From: Spinellus fusiger
Taxonomy: Eukaryota > Mucoromycota > Mucoromycetes > Mucorales > Phycomycetaceae
Length of the DNA stretch: 64,000 bases
Direction: 5' to 3'
Assembly: GCA_025094145.1 (NCBI GenBank)
Contig: JALLLS010000040.1
Location: 62,001 to 126,000 of the forward strand
The notes beneath the pieces are model-generated. The model was not told the origin of the DNA, did not search any database, and worked only from the letters and a program-made list of their open reading frames with translations. This document shows positions 11,699 to 23,004 of the stretch, in pieces. Within the stretch, counting starts at the first letter, position 1. Each line of letters starts with the position of its first letter. The translations under genes and the position numbers were made by a program.

Positions 11699-14600
11699 TT
11701 AGACGACACCACGATAGGATGGAATGCCTGTTCTTCCTAAAAGCTCGTCTCTTACAGACACAGCTTTCTCAAACACGTGTCGTTCCTCTTCTTCCTTTCT
11801 TGTTGCATGAGAAGTGGAAGCCAATGGTAAAGATGTCTTTTCATTATGATGGCTCTGTCCAACCTCCTGTCCCTGTCCCTAAACACACAACGAGAGAGTA
11901 TGAATATCCTTCAGTATGATACTACTACTACTACTACTACTTTCTTCAATAATGTAGACACTGACCATAATATGAGAAAACCGATGGAGCAATGAACTCG
12001 AACGTGTAGGAGGTGTTGCAGGTGATTCTCCTCCAGAAGCAACCGAGCGCTCTGATGGACGCATCCAGCTTAAACGTTGCAACCCCTTTTTTTCTAAAAT
12101 ACCAGACGACTCCAAAGGACCTGCCCTTACTGAATGGGTTGCTTCTTCACTGCCATACGTTGCCGACCGAGTCATGTTCATGGATCCATTGCGCCTTACT
12201 TTAGATGCCAATCCATTCATACTCAACCGCTGTGAAAAAGAGCGAGTCACCTCCCCTGAACTGGCTCGTTTCCAGAACTCGGACTGGCCTTCGCGGGTCA
12301 TGGCAAGACCTCGTTTGAACAGTTCATCAATGGATTCTTTTGAGTCTCTTCGAAAGGAATCAAAACTGGCTCGTGCAAGGCCTGTAGAATCCCGAAGGCG
12401 TTGTAGTCGATGGGCTGATCCTGTGGAGGAAATAGAAGAAGTGTCGCTCCAGTCACTGCTGAACATGCCACTGATCCGTCGATCATTGACGCCTGGTACA
12501 ATTTGGCCATTCTGGATGGCTTGTAAACGCATATCTCGTATAGAATAAGCAGTACTCAGTACAGTCTGAATGTCATGAAGAGGATAGTTCTAGTAGATTC
12601 ATATGAGTCAATTGGATGGATAGACAGATGGATAGAGGTGATTCAAAATAGAGAAAGATAAGAAAGAAATTGAAAAGGTCTACCCACTTGTAATAATCGA
12701 ACGTTCTCTCCAAAGTCTCCCTGAAGAAGCTCCTGCCGTACACATCTGTGTAGGCATAAGGTGCGTGTATTTAAAGAGAAAGTAAAGGTCAGTGGAACAG
12801 TCAAAGATGGACACACCCTTCTCTCTCTCTTCTCTTCTTCTCTCTCCAGACACCAGACACCAGTCGCATCGCCCTCGTACTTACGTCAGCATGGCCACTG
12901 TAAAGTCCAATAAAAACTCAAACCGTGATGCTTGAGCACTGTCTTCTTCACGACGATCTGCCAAAAGAGAATCCCACAAACGTATGACATCCGGCAAATC
13001 CCACTCTTGTGAACAAAGGACAGTAATCCACCGAAACGCATAGTATTGCTCTTTGATTTCCTTTTTATGCAAATCCCGCCATAATGCCTGGTCCACCCAC
13101 TTGAACCGCAGACTCATGCGCATCATGGTGGCATTAATGCCTGTACTGGCATCTTGATCCAGAGAACGTACAAAATGATCTCGTACATCCGACATGAGGA
13201 TAGTAAATACGAAAAAGGCATCTGCTTCTGCATGGGCCTGTGTCTCTAGATGTGGATCCTTGGCAAACACATAATAAATAGGTGCTAGGAGTTCGTTCAT
13301 GCCCTGGACATAGCCCACACCGGGGTTTAGTTTTGCATAGATGAACAAGAGTCGCTCAATAGCTTCCCAGTGATAATCAGGTGTGTAAATAGCTTCTGCT
13401 GATACAATGGGGTCTATGCTGTCGGTGGTGCTGTAGGGTCCAGTCTCCCTGTTCATGTGAGCAATGCGTTGGAACAGTGTACGACGGTTGAGGATCGGTG
13501 GGCACAGTGTTGGTTTGAAGGCTGGTTCTGGTTTTTTCTGTTTCGGTTGTGCTGGTGTTGACTTGAAGGCAGAAGACAGTTTGCGTACCATGCTGCGAGG
13601 AGAGGAGAGTTTGTCAGAGGAGAGGTCAAAGTTGACAGAAGAAAAAGATCTTAGTGAGCTTTTTGAGTTGGATCTAGCACGGTTGGATTCAATGGGGTTT
13701 TTAGATGACTTTTTGGAGGCTGCTGAGGAGGAGCGAGGACGTCCCATCAGGCTAAAGGAAAAGCGGTGGGCTGTGGAAGGACGTTCTAGTGGGTTGTCGA
13801 TGGTGTCTTCAGAAGATTGGAAAGACTCCTCTTTTTCAGGTCGAGGAGGTGGTGAGAGAGGATTCTGAGGGTGCTGAGGAACATGAAGCTGGAAAAAGGC
13901 GAGATCTGGTAATGTACGGCGTATGTCCTTATCAATTTGGTCAAGGAAGCGGTTATCGTTGAAGTGACTAGCCCATTTAGAACTAGGATCTACATTGAGA
14001 GGCTACAAGAGGACTAAGTATAAGAAAGATGGAGGAAGGATGGAAGAATCCAAGGAGAGGTGCATGGATTGTTTTTCTTACATGATCTTTTGAAGGTGGT
14101 TCTTCACCAGGATCTTCCAGTAGATCTTTTACTAGATTCTATAGGGAAAGAATGTTTAATTCATTGGCCCGTATCCACATCCATACTGTTATTGGGCAAG
14201 ATCTTTCTCTCTCTCCCTTTCTCTTCATTCCTACTTACATAATAGCATAGTCGCTGATCTGCCAAGACACTCGACCATAGTGCCTTGTCGGGTGGAAGAT
14301 AGCCTAGAAGCACCTTCCATGCAGTAGAACGCACGCCCACTTCATCAGGAATTCCTACAATAGAGTGTAAGACTTGATATATCTTTGATTGAGCTACCAT
14401 AAAGACATGCTTCCTGGAATGTCTTTGTATCAATGATATGGCTCCATCTTTCGTCGGTGTCTTCGGTGTCTTCTTCAGTACTGAGGGTTTGTTGAAAGTA
14501 CTTTAATCTGAACAAGACAAGACCGTATTTATTAGCGGCTGATAAGTCAATGAGAACAATAGAATTTGAAATATATATATGTGTATGTATATATATATAT

Positions 14601-14721
14601 ATATAAAAGATTGAGTCAAATCTCTGGCAGTCAACACACAGACAAAAAAAAAAGAAAAGATCCTTCTGTTTGACAGACCCTATTGACAGACAGACTACCT
14701 TTCTTTATGGCTGGACTCCAT
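11699..14721 (-). CDS. TBC-domain Rab GTPase-activating protein, TBC1D13-like
   Basis: GTPase-activating protein for a Rab of the endosomal/plasma membrane route. Eight exons join in frame: 14721-14699, 14507-14398, 14354-14239, 14138-14082, 14002-12885, 12745-12688, 12589-11966, 11878-11699, about 761 residues. The tiny first exon gives MESSHKE-RLKYFQQ, like the start of TBC1D13. The TBC domain begins GIPDEVGVRSTAWKVLLGYL (Arg-finger region in the usual place: IPDEVGVRSTAW), continues through NPGVGYVQGMNELLAPI (the YxQ Gln-finger motif) and ends with RQELLQGDFGENVRLLQNYP. A Ser-rich insert of about 100 residues splits the domain (SLMGRPRSSSAASKK), and a Ser/Arg-rich tail follows. The short terminal exon was added because splice phase and open frame agree. 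Confidence 0.88.
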
Positions 14722-15951
14722 TAATGCTTTTTATTATAGGTGATAGTGACTAGGAAGTAGTATGTAGTTTGAGACAGAAAAAGAAAAGAAAGGGCGGGTC
14801 TTCCAGGCGTCGCTCGGCTATAGACAAGTGGCCAAGTAAAGAATGACTAAGAAAAGAAGAGGAGTTCGGGAAGCAGTGCAAGAAGAACTGAATTTATGGC
14901 TGAGAAAGAAAACTCCATCGACGGGAGTTAAGCTAGATTTGAATAGTGCACACGAGTGCTGGTAGTACAGTCAAGGTCATTTTGCTTTGCTTCTTTGTTC
15001 GTAGTGAAGTAACAGCTCAACTGTAAACAAAAACAAGAACAAGAACACACACCCATCCCAAGAAGAATATGACTGTGAATCAAAGGCTTCTATGAGAAGA
15101 GCCCTAGGGAAATAGAACACCACAACAGTCGTCTGACCAATGGCAGGACGACGAGAGTGCTTCCAAAGTAAAAGTGCTTTTGCCTACACACCCTCAGTCA
15201 CAATCAGTGGCACTCGGTCGGAGCTATAAAAACAGATGGCCCGCCTCCATTGTCTACCTTCAAGTCATCTTATGTTACACACTAACCCAGTTCGTCAGTG
15301 GCACTTGAGGTCACAAAAAAGAAATAGAAGCCAAAATGAGAACAGAATTCTGATTTGCATCTCCGTTTTAATTGATCATGAAGTATTTTTTATAGAGATC
15401 TATTTTAATTGACACTGGCCAATTAAATTCATCCTGTAAGAGAAGATAGGAAAATAGTATGTAGTGCTGCCAACACAAATCCAACTGTAGTGGGAAGCTA
15501 CAATTGAACCAATGAAAAAGGGTCTCATGCACATATCATCCTTTACTCTACGCTAAAATTCAGGAAGTCACTGATCTATTGGTTAAAAAGAAATCAGGCT
15601 TCAGACATTTTGCGGTGCTCTTTATAAAGAAAAAAAAAAGAAATCAAATCCCGCATTAGCATAACTTCTTGACTATCCCTCGTTGTTTTTCTCAACTTGT
15701 GGTGTATTGACTATAGCCTACTGTTACTGCTATTGCTCTACTTCTTTTCTCCGTGTAGATAAGCACTGTAAAAGGAGCTGATGGTCTTATTGGCTCCCAA
15801 ACACAAGTCCCATTGACTTACACCCTTACCTGCATCCTACAACACCCTCTCCTATTCTCTCTCTCTCTATGCACAGTCACAGTCCCTCCCTCGTGTGACG
15901 TGTTCTTTTGTTTTGTCCCTCTCACCTATTTTCATTTTCCCTCCTTCCACC
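14722..15951. other. Divergent promoter region
   Basis: About 1.2 kb between the divergently transcribed TBC and bS6m genes. It contains a good TATA-like box on the plus strand (CTATAAAAAC near 15223) with a 46-codon open frame 40 bp further on (15272-15412). That frame matches nothing I know and could equally be a 5' leader or non-coding transcript. A pyrimidine-rich stretch precedes the bS6m start. Confidence 0.45.
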
Positions 15952-16426
15952 ATGCCATTTTATGAACTTGTCTGTATTGCACGGGCCCACCTTGCCGAGG
16001 TAATAAGCCTCACAGAGGAGAATAAGCATGTAGAAATTCTTATTCTTAAAATAAGAGCAACTTGAAAGATCTTATCAAAACCTCAGCAACCCAAGTCTTG
16101 CAACGTGGAGGTGTGGTGCGTGGGTTTGACAACTGGGGTGAAATGAAGATTCCTCATCGTATCAAGAGACATCAGGCCTACTTCACCGAGGGACAGTAAG
16201 TAGTAAACTACAAGAAGAAGAAAAAGAGAGAAAACAAAGAGTGGCTTGAACTCATACTGTTTATCTGACGAATAGGTACTGGATTATGCATTTTGACGCC
16301 AACCCCTTGATCACACAGGACCTTGGCAAGAAACTGTCGGTGGATTCCCGTGTGCTCCGTCATACATTTATTAAGCTGGGAGATACATTAGAGACAAGTA
16401 TTGCACGACCTGATAAGTCACAGTAA
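15952..16426 (+). CDS. Mitochondrial ribosomal protein bS6m (MRP17/MRPS6-like)
   Basis: Component of the mitochondrial small ribosomal subunit. Three exons (15952-15999, 16056-16195, 16276-16426) give 112 residues, the normal size for the family. The protein opens MPFYELVCIARAHLAE (first beta strand of S6), followed by NLKDLIKTSATQVLQRGGVV, RGFDNWGEMKIPHRIKRHQA and YWIMHFDANP, which are typical of fungal Mrp17. It is the only plus-strand gene in this block. The start is fixed by the conserved PFYEL beginning. The first intron has an AT-rich 3' end (AAAATAAG), so its acceptor is slightly less certain than the rest. Confidence 0.88.
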
Positions 16427-16621
16427 ACAAAGAGACAATGAAGTCACTGGCGTTGGAGGCATATGTCCACTTGTTGCTGTCCATAGAATGAACAGCTATC
16501 TATCTATCTATCTATAAATCTATCTGTATTTTATTTTTATTTTTATTTTTAATGTTGATCAGTCGAGTGAAATGAAATGGTATAGAAGAACAAGAAATGA
16601 GAGATACATAGAGAAATAGCA

Positions 16622-17493
16622 CTACAGTGGATGAGTAGCATAGGTGGAGGGTCGGGAGAAGGTGGCCTTGCCTGCATTGAGCTGTTCTCCATCAATACTC
16701 TCCAATGCCTTGAGTTCTCTACGGATGTAATGGACCATATTGGCAAGATCAGCTGCATTGTTAGCAGAGGGAGCAAACAGATTTCTAAGATGGAGTTGAG
16801 TCGATAGAACGTTAAAAGGCCACTGCTACCTACCTCCACAGGGCAGCAGCTAATACAGGATCCTCCTTGCACATGCCTTCATCATAGGCAACAACACCAC
16901 CATGGAACTGTGCAAGAAGATCCTTGATGTAACTCTTGATGACTCTCTGCTGGGAAATCCCGTATTCTCTGATCTTGTCTTCTGTGTCATCAAAGAACCG
17001 GTTGACAATCTCCTGGATGTACAGTTTGCCATTGTCCTCTGCTCTCAGACGCACCATCAGCATCCATACATGAAGTTGTGTTACTGAGAACCATGTCTGG
17101 AAGTTGTCTGGCAAATGACAGGCTAGACAAGAGGGAGAAAAGTCAGTGCTGGTTGCTTCTCCTACAAAAAAAAAAAAAAAAAAGACACAGACAGAGCCTT
17201 ACTTTGAATAAAGAAGTCCTTGTTTAGATCCAATTGCTTGGAACACAGCTGGTACAGGTCATGACTCGACCGAATAGCAGTCGAGCCTTCAGAATAATAA
17301 CCCATGAGTCTAGCCAAGCCATAAACAAGGCTCTTGGTGGACTCTGAGTAATGTTTCTTTTCAGGCTGTGTTGGCTGTGGTAACTGTGGTGGCTGTGGTG
17401 ACTGTGTAGAGTACAGTGCTATAGCCAGAGGTCGCTTGTATCCATGTTAATATCAAGTCTTATTTGCAGTCTGCTTACTGTGCAAGAACTCAT
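16622..17493 (-). CDS. cbp3: Ubiquinol-cytochrome c chaperone CBP3 (UQCC1)
   Basis: Assembly factor that, with Cbp6, binds the mitochondrial ribosome exit and newly made cytochrome b for complex III. Exons 17493-17479, 17434-17203, 17122-16834 and 16784-16622 join in frame to 232 residues. The chaperone domain shows YGLARLMGYYSEGSTAIRSS, CHLPDNFQTWFSVTQLHVWM, LMVRLRAEDNGKLYIQEIVN and AQFHGGVVAYDEGMCKEDPV, the family core. The first exon as given codes only MSSCT. It is supported by splice phase alone, so the true N-terminus (which should be a mitochondrial presequence) is the least certain part. A poly-T tract and pyrimidine stretch mark the second acceptor. Confidence 0.88.
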
Positions 17494-17836
17494 CGCCAAA
17501 GACGGCTTTGTGACTGTAGGCACAAGGGCTGATCTCACTCGAGACAACTACAGAGAGGTTAGCAATCCATCCACAGAGGCACTTTACAGTCATAGGAAAA
17601 TGAAGGGGGAGGAGGGCCATTACATTGAGAATAGTTTTGTGAGCAGATGGAGACATTGGAAGCAACAATAAAGGCTGTTAATATTTTTCTGCTTTTGTGG
17701 TAGATGTCACGTGATATTATTGAAAAATTAAAAAAAAAAAGCCAGTTGCCTTTTTTAAACTATATTGATAGAAAGAGAAAAAGTCTATGTCCTCTATTAC
17801 TTTCTTATAGGAACCTCTTCTTATAGGAACTTCTTC

Positions 17837-19760
17837 TTATAGAAACTTCTTCTCGTTCTTCTCTACACGCCACTTCCAATAGCCATAGACTGCCACTGCC
17901 AGAATGCCCTGACCTATAAGAGCATAAAAGACATAGGAGAGGAAGGAAGACAGAGTTCCCTTTGTATCAGCGGACTCACGGGTGATTTCACTCATTTTGC
18001 TTTGAAGGTGGGTGGACTGCATCGACAGTTTTCTCTAGGGAAGGTGAGGGGGTATTGATGCATGAGAACAACCACAATGTACACAAGGAACGCCCCTGTT
18101 GACTGCTTTATGGATTACCTCTAGTCCCTGGAGTGTGCGTTCCAGACGAGCAATAGAGTCAAGGGCTTCTTTGAATTGACGCTCCTGGTCCAAGGCAACC
18201 TTGTCCACTCGTGAGGCTGTTTTTTGGGACTCACTGTGGAGATTCTTCTGAGTACGGGCCATGTCCTCAATGGCTTGGGTGCTCTTTTCATTGTTGACGG
18301 GAGCCACTTTGCCTTGAAGAAGAAGCTCGGGTGAGGGTGCTCCCAATGCCTCCACCTGCATCTGCAGTATCAACAGATTCTCCAAGGCTCTTCTCTGTGT
18401 GTCGTAGATGGTGGCAAGGGTCGTGGCAGTTTCTGTTTTAATTTCCTCTCCCTCTGCGGCCTCTCTCATTTGTTGGATGTGGAATTCTGCTTGTTTGATT
18501 CTCTAACTGCTGTCAGTGCCTTGTTGTTCTTACTCGCCACTGAAGGGGTACCTTTCTCTGTTCATCATCAATTTCCTTGAATTCGTGTCCTTCATTTATC
18601 ACAGACTCCTCAAGAGGGCGCTTGGGGTGCTGTTCAACAACATTAGAGGCTGTAGACGATGTTTCCCAAGGGCTACCTGTGTTTTTGCTGGTGGGTTGAT
18701 TTCCTTGACCTGGAAAGACAGGAGATCGTGGTCATCTACAGCAGGAGATGGAGTGGGTGAGTTGCATTGGACTTGTGGGTTATAGTATGAGATTACCAGC
18801 AGGAAGATGAGAAGCAGCCTAGAACATGCACGCGTAGAAGAAGAGGAAGAAAGAGGAATATCAATCCTATGGATTCCTTACCAGATACACACTACACTCT
18901 ACTGCACACGGTGACTTACAGAAATACCAAAGTAATAGCCTGTAGGCAATCGAATGCCCGTGGTCTGCACACAAGCACGGTAATCTGTACCATCGCCTGT
19001 CGTGTCCATGTACACCTAATGCATCTGCCATAAGCATATCTGTCTGTTTTGTCTCTATAGATGTGTTTCTAGCTGACTCACCGTGAGGGTTGTATCCACA
19101 TACACCACCCTGAGATAGACAGGACTGTAGGTGTTACGGTAGTCCATTGTGCAGGAACCCAGCATATGTTCTGTTGGATCTGCCTTTGTAGCCAAGGCCA
19201 GTGTTCCATCATTCAACATGGCCAGTGTTGTGGGTGTGTGTGTCTTTGGATTGGCAGAGTTAAGCCATACACTCAGTCCATCCCACCTGTCCTTCATACC
19301 AAAGATAGGACCAGGTTCTGCCTTGTCTTTTGTATACCAAAAGGCAAGTCCCTTTCCACCGTGCATGGAGCTGCCTGTCACACGGAAGGTCAGAGTGGCC
19401 TCCCACTCCTTGTTGGTGTTGGGGAGGTCTGACCATAGCCACCCCTTGGTATTGGGGACAGAGGGATTCAGACGAATGAAGTTTTTGGCGAAGATGACGC
19501 CTACCGTTCTAGAGTTTAGCTTTGCAGTGCACTTTCAGCAAAGAAGAGAGAGAGAAGAGAGAGAGAAGAGAGAGAAGGAACTTGCCTCCGCCTACAGTCC
19601 AGAAGGGCACAGTGTCATTGTGGTAGTAGGGCTCTTTGATGGCGTATTTGTAGTCGTACCGAGTCAAACGACCTGTGCTGGTGGTGGTTGAACTGCTACC
19701 CCCTGCCACAACAAACTCAAGTGCCAAGATAGACACTGCTATAAGGAAAGGCCACTTCAT
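17837..19760 (-). CDS. ERGIC-53/LMAN1-like L-type lectin cargo receptor
   Basis: Type I membrane lectin that carries glycoproteins from ER to Golgi. Exons: 19760-19586, 19500-19082, 19015-18920, 18818-18797, 18735-18677, 18629-18552, 18502-18119, 18034-17837; 476 residues. A signal peptide (KWPFLIAVSILALEFVVA) is followed by the carbohydrate-recognition domain (TVPFWTVGGG, FIRLNPSVPNTKGW, GGKGLAFWYTKD, GLSVWLNS, YYFGIS, DDHDLLSF), a coiled-coil stalk, a transmembrane helix (YVFYALIGQGILAVAVYGYW) and the cytosolic end KKFL, a dilysine signal close to KKFF of ERGIC-53. The first intron is GC-AG (GCAAGT donor). The small 47-nt intron after NPPAKTQ was chosen because read-through hits a stop. Confidence 0.87.
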
Positions 19761-19957
19761 TGGAGAACAGTGACACGTCTTTTTATAGGACTCAAAAGAA
19801 AGACAGAAGAAAACAAAAAAACAAAAAACAAGAGGAAACAGAAAGAAGAGAGAGAAGAAAGAGAGAGAAAGAAAGGGAGAAAAAGAGGGGAAATGAAATA
19901 GACTTTAGCAGCCACAGAAACTCGCTTTGGAGGAGCTGTCTTTGTCTTGAATATGTT

Positions 19958-21627
19958 CTATTGAATTCGCAGTCCCATCTTCTCTTGGACAGAGGAGGGT
20001 TCTGTGGTGGAGGATGTTTCTGTTTCTGTTTCTGTTTCTGTGGCTGTTTCTGTTTCTGTGGCTGTGGTGGAAGGCGTTTCTGTGGGTGACAGTGACAGTG
20101 GCAGTGACAATGGCAGGGTCGGAGGTGAATTGGTACTCGCATCGGAATCCACAGTCGCATCGGAATCCGCATCAGAGGGAGAGGAAGAATAGACATGGAA
20201 GGACTGCCTGGACACTGTTTCTCTGTCTGTCTCCGCCTCTCCTACATGAGAACCAACAGCATTTGCCACTGGTTCACTCTCCGCTTCATGCTCACTCTCC
20301 ACAAGGCGTGGTGTGCTGTGCTCTCTCGCTCTTCTTTCGTTCTCTTCTGCCAAAGACAATCGAATGGCCTCCACCACCATCCACTCCTCCAGATCCATAT
20401 TCAGATCCCGCATCGTGGATAAGTACTGGTTGTGTTCTGTAGAGGCAGCAGAAGAGGCAGATCGTCCTGGTCGTGTCACTGCTGCTGCTGTTCTAAACAG
20501 AGGACGAGAGCCAGATGCAGAATTACGTCTGGACATGCGTGTGGGTTTGGCTGGGACTTTTCTCCAATCAGGCCGTACATGGTCTAGCATAGAAAATAAA
20601 GGTGAGCTCTGGCTTAGTACCTTTATCTTCTCTTTTCTTCATCATCTCCACCCATACAACTACATTTACCTACTAACACAACCTCAGGGTCCTTGTGACT
20701 GATGGCTTGACGGCGCTGCTGGTCTTCCTGGTATCCAGAGGTAGTATGACGTGTTCCGGTACTCACCGTCAACAGGGGACTGGGCTTGTCTGTCCATACC
20801 GGTGGTTGGTACGTCACCCCGTAGTTCTCCACCATACAAAAGGGACAGGTAGCAGGTGTGGTCTCCACCGGGCGTTTGATTTGTACAAAGCATTCTGTAC
20901 AAATGGGCTGTTCACAGCATCTGGAGTAGTTTATATTGGAGGGATAGTACTGCACACATATATACATATATACATATATACATACACGCACACACGCACA
21001 CACGCACACGCACACACACATACACACACACACACAAGAAGAAACAGAAAGATGGAAAGATAGACAGACAGACAGACAGACAGATAGACATGCATAAGGA
21101 GAGGGTTCATTCTTCTTTCATTCTTTGTGGGATGTCTTACTAGAAAGCAAATAGGACACTCTACGGCATTATTGTACAGCATCTTCTCTCTCTGCTTCAT
21201 TCTCTCCATTTGCTGTTGCTGTTCTAATTCCTTGGTAGCACTCGTCTCTTTCTTTACTGTAGAGTGACTTCGTGGGCGGTGTGGGCGAGGGTGGGTGACG
21301 ACGGACTGGCTGCGGGGACGGGGCGATGGGTGGTGTTGGAGGGGGGCAGCAGGAACAAGCTCAGGTGCATCCGCCAGTCCTAGAAGGGTCAATGGAACTG
21401 TGCTGCTGGTGGTGGAGTCAGTGGCGCTTACCTTTGTAGAAGGGGGCTAGTTTGCGTGTTATGATAAGATTCCTTACACTGGGGGCATCAAAGTCCTGTT
21501 CTGTAGACGGGTACAGGTTGTTGGGGAGAATAGAGCCAAGGTCCACCAGGTCCTCTATCTTCTGGTGGGTGTGGTGGAGTGACGGCGTTGCTGACTTTCC
21601 ACCTTCTCTTGAAGCACTGGTGCCCAT
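19958..21627 (-). CDS. SIP5-like RING-type protein
   Basis: Fungal SIP5 family (Sip5 was found as an Snf1-interacting protein in yeast); the molecular role is poorly known. Four exons join in frame: 21627-21432, 21379-21141, 20949-20670, 20583-19958, 446 residues. It begins MGTSASREGG, a likely N-myristoylation site, then NLIITRKLAPFYKG, and a split RING-like zinc domain: VECPICFL, YYPSNINYSRCCEQPICTEC, FVQIKRP, ATCPFC, NYGVTYQPP. HVRPDWRK and RDLNMDLEEWMVVEAIRLSL follow, and the C-terminus is a low-complexity Ser/Thr/Glu tail with many TE dipeptides (20010-20100). Intron 2 carries a (CA)n/(TA)n microsatellite (about 20950-21040). Confidence 0.83.
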
Positions 21628-21640
21628 AACAATAGAATGA

Positions 21641-21716
21641 AGAAAGACAGGAGAGGAAAGACAGGAGAAGAAAGACAGGAGAAGAAAGACAGGAGAAGAA
21701 AGAGGGAAGAAAGAGG
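21641..21716. repeat. Short tandem repeat upstream of SIP5-like gene
   Basis: Four to five imperfect copies of GACAGGAGAAGAAA lie directly upstream of the SIP5-like start codon. Purine-rich, no coding role seen. Confidence 0.75.
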
Positions 21717-22151
21717 AAAAGCGAACTGGACTATAAAGTAGTCACAAGGTCTATTTTATACTTTGTTAGTGTTGTTTCTACTACTATCGGAGTTGAATAT
21801 TGAAGAGGTGAAAGAGACTGGGTTGGGGACGTGAGTTGAGTGAGCAAGTGAGTGACAGTTGGGCCTGAGAGAAGAGAGCCATCAGCAGACAAGGGCATTG
21901 GCAGCAGATAAAAGAATGAGCAGTCACTCCACTATGAGGAAATACACACCAGGAGATCTTTAGGTTATAAAAAGAAATAGTCGAATTATAATTGTTTAAA
22001 AATGACATTGATTTGAAAAGGAATGAAGATAAACTAAGATGTATTCATGTTAGATTTTAAACAAAAACTATGTAGATTTAACTGTAAATATCTGAATCCC
22101 ATAGGAAAACACTTTCGATGTGGCAATGTGTTATAATATGAATACAAATAT

Positions 22152-22336
22152 CTATTCTTTTCTACAGAAAGGAACTGATCGGTGGTAACCCTTTAAACAC
22201 TCTTCTACAATTGTATAGATATTCTTTGATGCATTCACATTTCTGTTCCAAACAATTCCGCAACTTTGGCAAGCGTGGATAGTGTTGAAATTCACTAATA
22301 CCTCAGTGAGAATATTTGTGTTATAAGTGTGGCAGA
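22152..22336 (-). pseudogene. C-terminal exon of a Fanzor (TnpB-like) nuclease, isolated
   Basis: Open frame of about 60 codons ending in TAG. It reads HACQSCGIVWNRNVNASKNI, the zinc-ribbon CxxC followed by the WNRDVNA...NI box that in Fanzor and TnpB carries the last RuvC residue (RuvC-III Asp). Here that residue is Asn (AAT). The ending HRSVPFCRKE is similar to the short tails of fungal Fanzors. No start, RuvC-I or RuvC-II is present in this copy, so it is a fragment. Family assignment rests on the box and on the companion fragment in copy C. Confidence 0.78.
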
Positions 22337-23004
22337 TCTTGAGAACAAAAATAAGAGTAACTGTTAGAAGAGCTTTTCATCTGGGCTTGAGCTCATTGTA
22401 ATCCATAAGGCATAGTACTGACTCTTCTTCCAATAGATAAAACATGGCTTATTATTCCCAAGACAAGTATTAAGCACAAGGTAAGCATACTATCTCTCTT
22501 ATTGAATTATTACTAATACACTCTTCTGTTATTAGATAAGTTAAGACTCTTTCTCAAGTCAGTCTCAAGTGGTCTTTTTCCTTCTATACTGTCTAAGGTG
22601 TCTAGGCTGTCTAGGGTATACTCCTGAGCATAGTTATCTATCTCCCAAGAACAAAGCACAGGGCTTTTAGGGTGTATATTCTGTTGCTATGAAGGAATAT
22701 GCCTAGAACAGCAGTGGCTATAGTAATAGTATAGTATTGGCTACAGTATTACTAGTTATATTTTTATAATAAACAATTTTATTCATAAACAATATATTCT
22801 ATTGATAATACAATTTGATATTGAGGTATCCATAAAAGGAAATAATATTTAGATACTTACAAACCTTTTGATTTTAAATACAGTTCCATAAAAAGCAAGA
22901 TACATTACTTCCAAAAATTAATGTCGCGTTTCATAAATATTTATAATACAATATATACGCAGATGTGACAAGTGAATGCGACATTACTTTTCGGAAATGG
23001 TATA

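Noticed and set aside
18650..18676. A 27-nt intron in the ERGIC-53-like gene
   Set aside because: Too short and out of phase; a 47-nt intron (18630-18676) keeps the frame.
19792..20196. Low-complexity frames opposite the SIP5-like tail (His/Cys/Phe or Pro/Gln runs)
   Set aside because: Shadows of the TE-rich coding strand; no motif of their own.
21784..22008. Open frame on the minus strand with a match at 35537-35809
   Set aside because: The shared part is the terminal-repeat region of the Fanzor-type elements; the frames are not conserved outside it.
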